DNA of 64,000 bases from Linyphia triangularis (lineage: Eukaryota; Arthropoda; Arachnida; Araneae; Linyphiidae). A model generated the notes under the pieces. The model was not told the DNA's origin. It saw only the letters and a program-made list of their open reading frames with translations, and ran no database searches. Position 1 is the stretch's first letter. Each line of letters starts with the position of its first letter. Both the position numbers and the translations under genes were made by a program. The stretch spans positions 32,212,459 to 32,276,458 of the forward strand of contig OZ021726.1 of NCBI GenBank assembly GCA_963978545.1, read 5' to 3'. Positions 46,753-60,419 of the stretch are shown in pieces.

Positions 46753-46799
46753 TTTACACTAATAACCTCAATTTTAGAAAAATCCTCGATATAAAGCAG

Positions 46800-47020
46800 C
46801 AACGGATCAAAGTTGCACATGCGCACTGAGTATCCCCGCACTATGCCAGTAAGCATCAATCCGAGGAAAAACCTACCTGAAATCATGCGAGTATTCCAGG
46901 TAAACCGACCAGTCTCCACTGTGAACGTCCCCATAGAGAAGCATGGTTTTATTTTACCTCGCACGTGCGAGTATGCGAGTAAGCACCCATCCCGGCTCCA
47001 CTGTGTAAGCACCCTTAGGC
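46800..47020 (-). repeat. Repeat copy B, inverted relative to 44300-44450
   Basis: On the minus strand it begins CCTAAGGGTGCTTACACAGT and shares GGGATGGGTGCTTACTCGCA and GGTTTACCTGGAA with copy A, plus an extra ~70 bp in the middle. No coding function recognised. Confidence 0.65.
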
Positions 47021-47049
47021 CATGGAAAAAGTTATTACACATGGTCAGA

Positions 47050-49500
47050 CATGATTTCGTGCATTCCTCTTAAAGTTGTTTTCATACAATAGCAGGTAAG
47101 AAAACAATGTTTCTGTTACAAAATTGTGATTTCTTTAAAATTGAAGTAGAATATTATCAGTAAATGTTAAGATTTAGTCTGTGTCAAATACTGAGGCATA
47201 ATATTAGAGTTTTAAGTGGTTGACATGTGGTGTTAACTACTAACATTTCAAGGGGGACATTTTTACTTGTTAATTCAAACCATGGATCAACAACCACAGG
47301 CTTCATACGGTCTTTAGAAATCCTTATAAATGCTTCATTTTTATGTGATACTTATTATTATATTTTTAAAGGCCCTTGTAAAGTACTTAGAAAATACTTT
47401 TTTTTGTTTAAAAGGATTTAAAAAAAATTAAGGGTTGTTTAAAAAAACAAATGCAAAAATTTTCAAAAAAAAATTTTTTTAATTTTTTTTTTGTATGGAA
47501 ATATTGGGGTAATTGGTATGGAAATATTGGGGAAATTGTAATTTTAAATTCTGATCCCCGGAGCTAACAAACAAAAAGCTGCGAGTTTTAATTCCTCCAA
47601 ATACCCATATTTATTTTAATAACCTTAAAAAGTATGAATTATAAAGTTAAGGATTACCAGTCTGTGGATAATGAAAGAATAATCATTGTAATAAATTGAA
47701 ATCTTCACTGTTTAACGTACACAAAAATACTTTTCATAAAAGCAATTTTTTGTAAGAAAATACGTAATCTTATACCAAAAGATACGATTTTGTGAATCTC
47801 TTTTGAGGTTTCATTATTTCTGACCTAATAATGCAACTGCTTACTTCCTCAATCTCGTATAGTCACTCCTTTGTAAGTTACCATTTTTTGTAAAAGATCA
47901 CTTGGTGAGAGGTAAAGATCTCTTTATACATTTTTTTTAAATTTCTTTGGCGTTTAGTTTGTAAAATATTGTCTTCTGAAAAAAATACTTCATTTTTTTT
48001 AACAAGTTCCTTTCGGAATTGCATAGTCACTGTGTCGACTAATCTCACGATCATTTTTTGAACTCATGGCTCAGAGTCAGAATATATATCTAGCAAGAGA
48101 GAAGTTTTGAGGTTGAGCCCCCAAGTTGGTCTCTGCAACTTGTAGTGAGAATGAATAGACACGATTAAAACTCAGAATCATGTTATAAAGATGTTCAATG
48201 TAGTATAGTCATCGTATAGTTCTAGCACAAAGACATTTCAACACCACCTATTCAATACTGAGACTCTATGAACTCTGGACTTAGGTCAGTGAGGTGTGAG
48301 GTAGAACTTTGAACCTACCACAATTGACATTTTCGGTTGTACTGCATCTTTTCTAGTCTAAGAGCTCGCTGCATGAGGGCTATTCTGCGCCGGAACCTCA
48401 TGAGGGCATTTTATACAGAGCCACTCGAGTGGCGAACGCGCGCCACCACTTCAGTCGCTCAATCAAGCCACTCGGCTTAAGATCAAGATATGGACAACTG
48501 AGGGTAGTTTGTGTAACGATAGCTTTTGTATTTTTGAAATCCAGTTATCATATCGCTGCTGTGGTGAAATAATGAACTGCAGAATCTGACAAAAAGTCAA
48601 GTTAAAAGAAGTTAAGGTCTCTATTACGTTGAGGAATATTGAACGCATCGAAGAGAACAAAGACTGAACAGCAACACTTATTTGTAACAATATTTCACCA
48701 GTTCTAAGTTGATAGGCGTTACTAAGTTTAGATAGAAATTAGTTTGAACTTTTGTGTTTTCTGTAAAATTCCAATTTTCGCAGTTGCGTCATTGTTCTGC
48801 CATAGTTACGATATTTGGTTGTCTGTCACGTGACTGAATGGCGTTTGTTTCCGACATTGAATGGATTCGAATTTCTTGTAGACTTGGATGTTCGCTTGTG
48901 ATTCGAAGCGAGCTTGTGCGTGCATATGATTCGAACGAGCTTGTGTATAGGGTAATGAGCGGTAAGTGGCACTGGCTACGATGAGAGCGAAGGCTGTATT
49001 TCCCATCAATTCCTAACATGATGTCATCCAGTGAACTGACTGAGTGCCTTGTTTTGAGTGTTTATTTACTTACAAAATGAAGTGCCTAAAACCAACATTG
49101 TTTTATGGTGGCGAGATTATTACAAAACATCATATAAACATAAGTTTTCGAAAAAATAATAAAATAACATTTCAATTATATTTTCAAATAAAACACTTTT
49201 GAATTAATTTAAAATCAAAATACTATTTTCAAAATCATTTTATTTGTCATGCCACAAACATGGCCTGCATTGAATTTCCAAAATTAAAACCTCGAACTCG
49301 ATGTCTGGTAACGTTCTTTTGTATGCCATTTTTATTGGACTAGAGCTTGTATGCAACTGAAAAGACTCTGGGCGGTGAGCGAAGAGCGAAAGTTAATGTT
49401 TGAAGGTAGCGGTAGGTTGTAAGATGAAGCGTCTACAAGTTTCGCCCTGAACGTAAGTGGCGGTACCCTCAGAGAAACGTAAGTGGCGTCGCTTCTTCGT
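47050..49500. other. Intergenic, no gene recognised
   Basis: AT-rich up to about 48 kb, with a 22-bp duplication (TATGGAAATATTGGGG) near 47494-47532. From 48.1 to 49.6 kb it is less AT-rich, with short local repeats such as GATTCGAA...GAGCTTGTG near 48900 and 48930. I could not assign a coding region. Confidence 0.5.
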
Positions 49501-49512
49501 TCTGCCGTCCGA

Positions 49513-49595
49513 CGCTCACCTTTCGCCGCTTGTATCGTACCCGTGGCCTTAGAGTTAAATGCCTCGGGTATGATGCAAGCGGCAAGAGGTGAGCG
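49513..49595. repeat. Long hairpin, ~35 bp arms
   Basis: Left arm 49513-49547 (CGCTCACCTTTCGCCGCTTG...) and right arm 49561-49595 are inverted copies with about five mismatches, separated by 13 bases. It may be the core of a small foldback element. Confidence 0.7.
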
Positions 49596-49599
49596 TTGC

Positions 49600-50730
49600 C
49601 TTGTTTGGCGTATTTGTGCATAAAATGATAGTTTGTCGGATCTTCTAATCATAGAACGTAAATATGCCATGAAAAAAATAATAATCAAGATTATATTCTG
49701 CACTTATAGCTTGTTGCTAAAATGACATAATATATAATGCATCTATTTCTGCGCATATTCTGTCGATTTATTTAAATTTACCATGAAATCTCGTTTGCCA
49801 TTGTTAATATGTTGCAATTTCCCACCTACCGTGCTTTCGTGGGTTATTTGAGTAAACATTGAAACAAAGAGGTATAGAAAACAACGTGAAAATATAACGC
49901 TATCTATAAACAGGCAGAAGTGTTTTATAGCTGCTACGGTGGAACAAGGATGTAGCGCATAAAAAACCGTGATGTAATTATGCATAGATTCCGTCGAAAA
50001 TCTTACGAGGAACGTGGTTTAAAACAGGTTTTAGACTGGTTCATCATCTGCGCGTTGACGCCAAACGCAAAAGTAGCTTTTTCCCGAAAAATCGCAAAGT
50101 GAAAAACTAAATTTTTTTTTTTTAACTATCTATACGAGCTCAAATTTTTGAAAGAATGGTATTGTTTTTCATGATTTTTGTCTCTACTTTTATTTAAAAT
50201 TAAAACCAAAAAACGTGAAAGTTCCTCATTCTAAATGTTTCGAAAAGGCTATAAACACAAAAATTTCTGCTCAATGTGCTTTTTAAAAAATTTGCAATCA
50301 AAGTTCCCTTGTTTGACTTTGGCGAGAAAACGATTCATTCGGCTCGAATTGAATGTGATGTCAAGATATCTCAATCATCTTTGCTTAAAATATAGCAGCG
50401 GAAACCAGTTTTGTAAGTTTCTCGCAAATCGCGCCAACCTGTACGGGATATGGTAATGGTCTACCAAATCAACGCCAACTATTTGGCAGAAATCTCACGA
50501 TACCATAGAAACGGAAGGATCTCTTGACATCAGATTTTGTTGAGTGTCTTGATCGGACTGGTTTTGCGGCATTTTTTCCCCTTCTTAATATTTAAATAAC
50601 TAATTTTCTTAAGGAACTTTTGTTTAAATATTTGGAATCGGAAAGAAATTCTTCATAAATATAAATTAACTAGCTGCACTACGAAATTTTACCATGTGCA
50701 TTTTAGCAATCAATAAACATTCATGTATTC

Positions 50731-50766
<36 letters not shown>

Positions 50767-53700
50767 CTTCAGACGTTTGATCGCATTTCAATCCCGATAA
50801 ATTGATTTATCAAAATAGGAACTTTCCTTTGTTGAGATTTTTTTCAAAAATTTATAATTGAGAATATATTGTAAATGAGGCATTTGTATGTCCCTCGTTT
50901 AGAACGCTTCTCCTCCTTTGGACCTTTTTTTAATTACTTAATCGGGATTGCAATAATTTATCTTATTATTGTCTTGATCTCTGAAGGAGACATTGTTTCA
51001 CATTTTTTCAAGAAGGGAGCCCTTGTAAGTCGTCATGTTAGTCTTCCAGCCCAGTGCATTTAGAAACTAATTCCTATATAACCTTAAAATTTGGTGAATA
51101 GGTATGAGAAAGATCACTATATGAAATGACATAAATTGTTTTCATTTAATGTCCATCTATTACAAATCAAATTTAAAAAGAAAAAATGCAAAAGACAAAA
51201 CCAGGTGGAGCCACTATATATGCATTGACGAAATTATTTCAAATGTAGAACAAAATATATTAGACTCTATTTTCGAGTTTTTAATTTATTTCATTCAATT
51301 GAGTGATCATTTTCGTACATACTCACCAAATTTCAAGGTAGAAACAAATTTCATTTCAAAACAAATTAGTTTCGAAATGAACTGTGCTAGAAGATTGTAA
51401 CGTAGAGTGAATAGGGCATTCCTTAATAGGATTTTCTCTTATATGGGTTGAAAGTAATGAACGTGAGTGAAATTTTAGACTACAAAGAAACGTTTCAATG
51501 GTTTTAGTTAGAATCTTTGTCATTTTAATCATAATCATAGAAGCCCAATTGACGAAGATTTGAATTATTTTTGCAATTTTTCTTATTATTTCCCTTTAAA
51601 CTTGATACAGAGTATAGCTTCAATAGTAAAATTTGATTATTTTAATTTAATAGAACTCTTATCAATGGTAGTTTAATGAGCGATAAGGTTTTGACATGGT
51701 AATCTTATCTCAGTTCAAAATGGCAAGGCGTATTTGGTTGTGATAAGCACTTCATTCTGACAGAAATAGACAGTCGAAATCATGTAAACTGGTCGTTGTA
51801 TCAATGAATTATTACTTTCCTCCCCCTACATGTGCGGAGTACTGTAATGGGTCTAAATACGTATATTGCGAATAACCAATGAACATAACTACTCCTGTAT
51901 CTAAATTTTGAATAATCTTTGTAATGTTTGTTATCTAAAGTTTAAGCTTTTTTGCAATAATCTTTGTTTTCAAGAGTGTAACTTTCGAAATAATTCGATT
52001 CAGATCCAGAAGCTCAAAATTTATAGATTATTCAAGTTGTTATTGATTTGTTGGGTTAGTTATATTGGATTTTTTACGCCGGAAGAGCTACAGGAAGGCT
52101 ATATTGCCCCGAAAAATTTAAAACAATTTCTAGCCTACTTATATTAGTCCCGATTATAATGAGGGTGGATGAATGATTGTCTTTTAAGGAGAAAAATATC
52201 GCTCTTTCATCTCAAATGATGTTAAATCTTAAAACTATCAGCAGAGAGATTGAAAGTCAACCTGAGCTTTTATCACCATACATTTCGTGTTTACTCCTTT
52301 TCAAAGGAGGAGTTTTAAGATTATGAATGGCGAGGGCTCTCACACACCGACCTGCTGAGAGCGCTAAAATGATGCGACACAGTAATTCAAACTCCTGAAA
52401 TTACTCATTATTATTATTTACATACACAAATCTCATTATTAAATTTACGTTAGCATAGGGAAAAGTAGCATGCCTAATACGATACATTGAAGGATTTCCA
52501 GAACGGTAAGATTGATTTGTGAAAAAATCAGTTAAATAAAACTGTCAAGAAGGTGCTTCCGAAATATATTGGTAAACATTAAGTTCCCCCTTGCATTTAA
52601 ATTCTATTTATCTGTAGAATAGTTGTCTTTTTTTAAACACTTTTCGTATAAAATATCTGATGCCTTTCCCTGTAATTATAAAGACTTCCAGAATTGGAAC
52701 CCCTAATTGTAGACGCCCAAACTATCCCAATCATTTTATTTTGTTCTGCTCTTCAAACTGACACAATGTTTCCTAATCTTTGAAATCCAATAAATGAATA
52801 TTTCTTTAACTGATAACACGAATTTAAGGGGAGAAACACCTTTTCTCCAACAATCAAATTGAGGAATACAAACGAGCACTTAAAACGAGCACTTATTCCC
52901 GCTGAAAAGAATTCCATTCAACCTTCTGTCGAACATTTCATCTGATTAGACTCTTAAGCTCGCAGAGATGGACAGAGTAACGCTTTTATCAACCGTTCTT
53001 CGCTTTGAAAGCCACTTATCAGTATGTCTTCCATTAGCGAATGAAGTTTAACAAGTTTAATTGCTATCTAATTAATGGTTGTGTGCATACGAAATTAAGA
53101 GATACCTTCAGGCAATTTTTGTGCTCATCCTTTCTGTGCGTTTTTCTTAACTACCTTTTCCCTTTGAGCTAGCTTTGCTAGAAGTGGTTTAGTGTTAATT
53201 GCTGAAGATAAGAATAATGTTATTTTTATTCTTATCAGTATTATCAGGGAACTTTTTTTAGAGGAGTGTTTTTGTACTTATCTCTCCAGTGAATAAATCG
53301 GGAAGGATGATCTGTAATAACATTTAAAAAATGGTTTTAAAACATTGTTAAGAAGTGTTTAACAAGGATCTTCTTGCATTCTATCGATTAAGGGCTCTAA
53401 CAAAAAGCTTTTTTGTTTGAAAAATATTTGTTGCATGATTGAAGCTTTCATTTTCCATTAATTTATGTTTATCTCTAGTTTGTTTTTAAGAGCACTTTAA
53501 TGTGTTTTAAGAAGGATTGCAATCACTGTCTGGGACTTAAGGTGGAATAATTTATTTTTGTTGATTTTAACAACCTTGAACCTATCAATGAATGTGAAAA
53601 TACAGGATGGTTATAGTTGAACGGCTCCTGCTTAGAAGCGTATAGAGTTCGGTTTAATACAGATATCGTCACAGTTTTCTACACTTAAGTATTGAGATCA

Positions 53701-55500
53701 TGGGAGGAATGATCTTGCTAATAATAAATGATAAGCGTCTCTTCAAGCTGTAAATGCGATGCTTTAAAACTTGGAGGTAAATTTTATGGGCTCAATAATG
53801 TAGAGAAGATTGTAAATGAAGTTTTACACCAGAAAAAAAGAAATTTTAAAAGGTTTTAAATATATGTTTCATTGTAGGAAGCATCATTTCCTAAATCTGA
53901 CATTGAAGCGTTATTTGCAAAAATCTTGAAAATATGCTTCAATTTTTTATAAAAAAAAATATGTTTTCAAATTATTTTCATACGATCACGGTTGCACGTA
54001 CACATTTGTTAAGGATATCTGTTGATTATTATTATGTTCCAGACGGATATAAACAAACACAGTTTAATTTTCAGTTATAACTATCTAACAGATCAAGAAT
54101 ATCCATTAGAACACCATTAAAATGTGGCATTTCTAGATAAGTGCATGTTGAGGATTGCCTTGAAATTCTTACTTCTAACAACCGTTACAATAGTTTATGA
54201 TATGATTTAAATTTAAGCTAGATTACTTGCTTACTTTAAATCGGTAGTAATGACCGAGTTCTTTTGATTAATTCGAGACCGGTTGTATTTTTGAATTTTT
54301 AAACGTACCGTTGATACCTTTAATCTGATATATAGCAAGCACACTTAGCATTTGTTATTGTAGCTATTAATTCATCGGTGCCGGCAGAATTACTAGGGAA
54401 TAGCAGATCGCACACAAGAGGGTGCAAAACGATCAATTATTTTGTTTTAACCTTGATTTTTCAATTTGATGTTTGACTGAAATTTAAATCAACTATGCAT
54501 TTCTGCTTCATTGAATATTTTAAAGTTTCTATCAAACTTCTATTTACAATTGATATCATTCACTTTTTTCACATTATTTTTAACTAGATAGTTGTAAGGT
54601 GCCCCTTGAAAAATGATGACTATAACAAACACTTTAATAAATATTTCGTGTATACTAAATCAAACATTTAATTTTTCTTTTAATATTGTGTTAATAAAAG
54701 TTATCACTGGGTACATATAGGAAATGAATTAAAATTTTTTTTTTTTCACTCCTCAGAATCTTACAAAATCCCCTTTTTTCCTCAAGATTATTCCATTCTC
54801 CACTGTTACCACTTTCATTATAACTGTGAAGAAAATTATGTTAAAATTGAAACAATCCAATGAGAAAAAAAATCTTAACAATAACAATGTAATTTCCATG
54901 TCACGTAAATAGAAATAAATAAAAGATGCATCGCTACAGAGTGAGTGAATCAGTGACAATCGTAACTCCTTTAGTGACTTTCAAAATCCAGAATTGTGTA
55001 AGTGCAGCTCCTTGCCCTTCTCCTGGCAGCATTTATGTATTTATTTCAGAAAATCTTGTTCATTGTCTTAACTCTCAAAGTTAGTATAGAACGGTGGTCG
55101 TCAAAAGAGCAAAAGATCGGCAGTAGAACGATTAAGATTACATTAAGAATCAAATTTCATTCTAAGAACCGTGTTTTTAGGAGTTGGTTTAAACTAACTA
55201 ACATTAAATAAAACCATAATAACCTCAGATCAAACTATAATAACATAAGATCTCATAATAACCTCATTCCTTGATAAATAGTAATAAAACCTATAAAAAC
55301 TAAGTTTTTAATATAAACCTTTAAATGCATCGTCACTATCAGCAAAATATACGGTAAACTACTTTTCAAAATTTATTCATTAAAAAAGAATTTGAAATTT
55401 TTGCATTTACATCCAAATATCTTTAATTTATTTTGATTAAAACAATGTATTTTACTTATTCATTAAAACAATTTTGGCAACGGGAAAGAGTTTCTTCAAT
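49600..55500. other. Intergenic, no gene recognised
   Basis: I see no exon with family resemblance. A poly-A run lies near 50733-50763, directly after a fragment (50672-50730) related to the start of the 35.6 kb repeat. The rest is AT-rich unique-looking DNA. Confidence 0.5.
50672..50763 (+). repeat. Short fragment of the 35.6 kb repeat family with poly-A
   Basis: TAGCTGCACTACGAAATTTT followed by ACCATGTGCA matches the start of the element at 35589 (TACGAAATTTTAGCATGTGCA), then runs into a ~31-base poly-A tract. Confidence 0.55.
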
Positions 55501-55760
55501 GATCTGTTAAATGCTAGCCAAAGCGCGATTGGATGACGTCAAGTTGGTTTATTATTATTCCGTAAAAACGACCTTTTAGTGACAGTGACAGCTGCGAAAA
55601 TTTGATGGAATACATTGTCATCGACATCGAATCTATCTGCCAAGTTTCAGCCCGATTGAATGACTGTAAGGGGGCTAAATAGGCCTCCACAGATTTTCCA
55701 GCCATAGACAAAAATACAAAATCGAAGTTAATATAAAGGATTTAAAAAAAAAAAAAAAAA
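55500..55760 (-). repeat. Periodic dispersed repeat, array 5 (inverted)
   Basis: On the minus strand it carries the family phrases: AATCGGGCTGAAACTTGGCA, GATTCGATGTCGATGACAAT and GTCACTAAAAGG. It ends next to a poly-A run near 55742-55760. Confidence 0.75.
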
Positions 55761-57960
55761 AGCCGCAATCGTACGTTATTGAATGTAAGGGGTTTATTCT
55801 AAAAGTTTTATAGCGATTTAATTTTTAAAATATAGTATTATAGGCAGTAGCCCAATAAACTTTTTGGAATAAACCATGAAATGAAGTCATGACAACGAGG
55901 AAAAGTTCGTTTGAAATCCTCAGTATGGAGGCTATGCAAAAATTTCTTGTCACGGCAGTCGTTAACGAGAGTTTAATGCTTTTTTAATCGACGTAAAACC
56001 TTTTAAAGTTAACACTGCTTTATTTTTATGTGTTGAAGTCTTGTGTTTCGTTAATTTTGGTCTATAATTTATTTTGATGTAATTTTCTGGCGTAATTATT
56101 GCCATCTTATTTCTAATGGTATAATTTAGTTTTAAATAAATGGCAATGCTGAAACGAAAGTATAAAGACATGATATGAACATATAAATTAATTTTTTTTT
56201 TAATAAAAATAAATATAATGTAATTTACTATGTTGTAAATAATTTGCCAAATAGGAATTGAACTAAATTTATTTCTATTATAAATGGAGTGTTGCTGATA
56301 GGAGATACTTTTATCAGTTCTTTGAGTTTTGAGTTATGAAGTTTTTTTTTTGGTGATGAATTTGCGAATCTCAGTTGGTACCATCAATGGTACAGTATAG
56401 TCTATAATTATTTTCAGTTTAATAATGAGAATATTAAGTGTATATTATAAAACAAACATTTTGAAATTCTAGAGAGGAGAGAGGTAGTTTCGGAATATTA
56501 TTATTCTTTAGAAAATAATGAAATGTTAAATATATAATTTTTTTTTATTACTTTTAGCTTTTCAGTAGACATACATTTAATAGCATAAACTGTAAAAGTT
56601 TGTATTTTTACCTGTGGTTGAATGTACAGTATAGTTGTGTTTTAGTTACAAACCATCCTTTCTTATACAATAAAAGTATTCGTAACTAAAATACAACACG
56701 ATTCGTAATTAAAATACATGATTCTTTTTTTTTTCCACGAAGAAGCATTATACGTTCATTATTTATTGATTTTGTACTAATTTTAGTGAAGTAAAAGAAT
56801 TTATTTTGGCATGAGCAAAAAAATGCCGCTAATACAAAAATGCGAAGCTGTTAATAATCTTTTTATCGTATTTTGAATTGTTTTGTCACAAGATTAAATA
56901 TGGCATAATTATTAGATAGCATAGTTAATTTATAGAAAAGGGATGTCGAAATAGAGAATAGAAATTTAAAAATCAAAAATCAAGTATTCTTGGTAAAAAT
57001 ATTAATGCATTTACTATTTGACTTCTTTTTATAACTTTGAAGTTAAAAAAAAAAAAATTATATTTTGCGTTATTTTCATAAAGAGTTTGATATTTTTGTA
57101 CCTTCTTCCAAATCTTATGATTCAAGTGGACCGTGGAAATTAAATAATTTTTCTGATTTGACTTTGTGAATTTTTTTTTTGAATGAAATTTTTTTCTGAA
57201 ATGCTTAATTTCTTAAGGAAACTTGGTACCCTTCAAACTTTTTTTTATTTAAACCTTTAAAATTATAATTTTTGCATATTTGGAAGTTACTAAGTAAAAA
57301 CAAAACATTATTTAAAAAAAGTTCACATAGTGCTCTAAATTTTCAAAATTCAAAATATTTAAAAAAAATTCATAACATTTCAAATTCTATCTTTTTCATT
57401 TTTCAATATTTTTTCCTGATTTTTAAAAAAAAAAATATTCCTAGTAATAATATACTCTATAGTAATATACTTTTTAAGCATTGAATTTATAATAAGTAAG
57501 ATAGTTTTCAAGAAAAACGATAATTACTATATCTATAGGTAAAACTAGGGATGTGGAACATCCACTTTTCAATTACATTATATTACTGATGTGGATTTGT
57601 AATTATTCATCTGTCTACACTTGATAAAAACAGAAAAAGTTTGTGTGAGCAAGTCCATAGCATTGTAACTTTTCCAAAATATAAGTAGATTTTAAATATT
57701 CAGCACAGTAGCTGGTTGAAAACGCGGTCCCAGTGCCGATTGGCGATATTTTTGGACTTAAGTAAAATTTATTAGAATAATGAAAATATTCTTGAACCAA
57801 ATCTTTAATTTTGACTATATTGTGTAGTTTTTAGATATAATTACACTTCTGGTTGGTGCAAAAATTATTTTTTCACGAAAGGGAATTAAGGTTGGCGTAT
57901 AATTTTCATGGATATAGCTGAAATATTATGTGCAATTACTATTTTCGAATTGCCATTATA
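55761..57960. other. Intergenic, very AT-rich
   Basis: No gene, transposon end or RNA gene recognised; many short A and T runs. Confidence 0.5.
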
Positions 57961-57965
57961 TTTGT

Positions 57966-59084
57966 ACTAGGGGGCTCCGCCCCCTGCTCGCTGACGCTCG
58001 CCAACCTCCTGGATTACTATGCAATCCCCTTGGCTCGCTTTGCTCGCTTCAAAGTGAAGCATTTAAAATATGCCCTAGCAAAAGCTATTTCAGCTGCATA
58101 AAGTCATGAAACTGAAAACGTTTTGCTATTTATGAAGAGCCAGAATACTTGCCACGTCATTAGCCTACTGCTGTCGAGACGTGTCAAGCAGGGACAGTGT
58201 GGCAACGTAGTAGAAAGTTCTTGGAAAAAAACAAAAATAAACAGTATCGTGCATATATTTAAAAAGAGATTGGTTATTTCATTGAACAATTAAAATTTAC
58301 GGGCTGGTTTCTTATGAAGCGCAAAAATAATTAAAGTTGCTTATCGAAATTTCTTAACGAAGCAATCATATGTTTGCATGATCTTTTATGCGATACTTAG
58401 AAAAAAAACCCCGTGAAATGTCAATTATCCGGCATTCAATCAACAGGAATTTTTTGAAAAACAAATTTGGGGAGAAAATTAGCCCTATTTCGCCAAAAGT
58501 TTCTCCTTTTTTTTATCAATTTCGTATGAGATTTTGAAGTTGAGGGGTTGGTTTTATTCGTTATTTTGATAGTTTTCAATTCGTAATAGCTGAATTTGCA
58601 CTGATTAGAAATGAATACAGTTTCAGATTTACTGCACAATACCTCTTGGCGACTTTTTGAAAGTAGACGATTTAGCGCTGAATGCAACCCAGCGACCTCC
58701 GCAATATGTTCCAGCAGATAACTTTTCCGAAAAGTCTGGTTTATCCGAAATTCTAATTCAAAAGAAATGTACACATCTTGGATCTATTTATTCTTGCATC
58801 ACCGTAACTATTAAATCAATACGTTTTAAATAGCCAATTTCTATCTGTAGACTGTAATAAGAAAAACAAAATATAGCGAATCCAAGTTGTTGCTGTTGCT
58901 AGAAGTATTAATCAAATTTCAAACGATATATTGTGATTGGCTGGATTGCTAAATTTGAAAATTCATGCATAAAGTACATTTAGAAGATTTGTGATCGGAT
59001 GTTTGAAGTCGTTGCCATTCTGCTCACAGAAATACAGACGAATTTGGACGTTACGCAAGAGAATTATATATATAGACTAGCATC
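57966..59084 (+). repeat. Dispersed repeat with GGGGGCTCCGCCCCC head
   Basis: It starts ACTAGGGGGCTCCGCCCCCT, a perfect 15-base inverted repeat, followed by GCTCGCTGACGCTCGCC and later TTGGCTCGCTTTGCTCGC. A tail of TATATATATAGACTAG is near 59066-59081. The head style resembles the ACTAGCTG... element at 35589, but the bodies differ. No coding frame. Class unknown. Confidence 0.4.
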
Positions 59085-59211
59085 ATCCATGGCATCTTTT
59101 TTCTACCGATAGACTGAAATTCGATGCATAACGCTATAACAGTTTCTCAAAATTTAAATTACTAAAATAATACTGCCTCTACATTTGAGAATATTAATCA
59201 TTATTTCATTT

Positions 59212-59445
59212 TGTTGGTGTATATATATGGCAAACGACAGATATTTATTGAATACATTTTGTATCTTTAAGTTGGCAATATTTAGGAAATTCTATAGCGG
59301 TTAAAATTAGTTTTAAAAGATGTTGTAACGGTTTGTCCATCCACTAAAATGTTAACTTCCATATTCTTCTGTGATCTTGTTGTAATAAATTAAACTTCTA
59401 TTTAAAGTCACTCTGCTAATCTTATTTAATAGTAAAACACTAACA
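59212..59445 (+). repeat. Copia 5' LTR (left boundary uncertain)
   Basis: It ends ...CACTAACA immediately before the primer binding site, with AATAAA near 59383. The start could be TGTTGGTGTATATATATGGC at 59212 (234 bp) or TGTTGTAACGG at 59321 (125 bp). I prefer the first because TGTTGG is a common copia LTR start and it contains a TATA-like stretch. Confidence 0.55.
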
Positions 59446-59459
59446 GGTTATGGGCCCAG
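59446..59459 (+). promoter_or_regulatory. Primer binding site (initiator tRNA-Met type)
   Basis: GGTTATGGGCCCAG directly follows the LTR end. This sequence is typical of copia elements primed by an internal fragment of initiator tRNA-Met. Confidence 0.75.
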
Positions 59460-59551
59460 CACGCTTCCACACTGTGCAGAGTGAAGACTCATAAGTTTTA
59501 TCAGTCTACCATTTTTTGAAACTTAGATAGTTCATTCGTTTTGAAAAAGAA

Positions 59552-60400
59552 ATGGATGCTCAGAAAATTTCCATTGGACTCTTGGAAGGAAAGAGTAATT
59601 GATCGACATGGAAATATAAAGTATAAATTTTATTGAGAGGTAGTACTGCAGCTTTGGAAGTTGTGGAAGGGAAGTTATCAAGACCGGCAGAGTTGGAATC
59701 ATCGGCAACTGCTGAAGAGCGAATCGCATATAATAAGGAATTGGCGACTTATCTTAAAGCAGATAATTCTTCTTGCATTGACAAGTAATATAAAAGATGA
59801 AGTTCTTCAGAATGTTATGCGCTTTCATAGTTCAAAAGAAGTATGGGATGAACTTCATAGGCTCTATGATGGGATGTCTGAAGATAAAGCTTTTAATCTA
59901 TGTATGCAAGTTTTCACTTTCAAGAAGGATCCAAGTGATGATATGGCCAATCACTTGTCGAAAATCAAAAATATCTGGAGTGGTTTAAATCGAGAATTAT
60001 CAAAGGATAATAGCTGTGAATTACCTGATTTATTATTGATTTGTAAAATTCTGGAAACACTACCAAGTGAATATTTTTCATTTAAATCTAGTTGGATGCT
60101 GATGGAAAAGTCAGAAAGAAAGATCGACAATTTAACAAATCAATTATGTGCATATGAAAAAGCACTATCTGAGAAAAGTAATGAAGAAAATGGTAATTCT
60201 AAGGAGGTGCTGTTTAATAAAACGGAAAATTCAAAGTTGAAAAGATTTCCGAAGCTAAAGAAGCCTTTAAGCGCCAACATTGTTTGCCATTACTGCAGGA
60301 AAAATGGGCACAAATTGAAACAATGCTACAAGTGGATAGCAGATGGTAAACCAGCCAAACCTAACAAGCCTGAAAATGACGCCAACATGGCACTCATTAC
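59552..60400 (+). pseudogene. Copia gag, broken
   Basis: The start ATG at 59552 gives MDAQKISIGLLEGKSN, followed by in-frame stops at the TGA after KSN and a TAA shortly after. A frameshift near 59755 moves the frame. The later part (from about 59760) is open: DEVLQNVMRFHSSKEVWDEL and a UBN2-type gag core. The CCHC zinc knuckle CHYCRKNGHKLKQC is at 60285-60326, matching CX2CX4HX4C. Confidence 0.88.
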
Positions 60401-60419
60401 AGTTCCAGCTGAGGCATTC

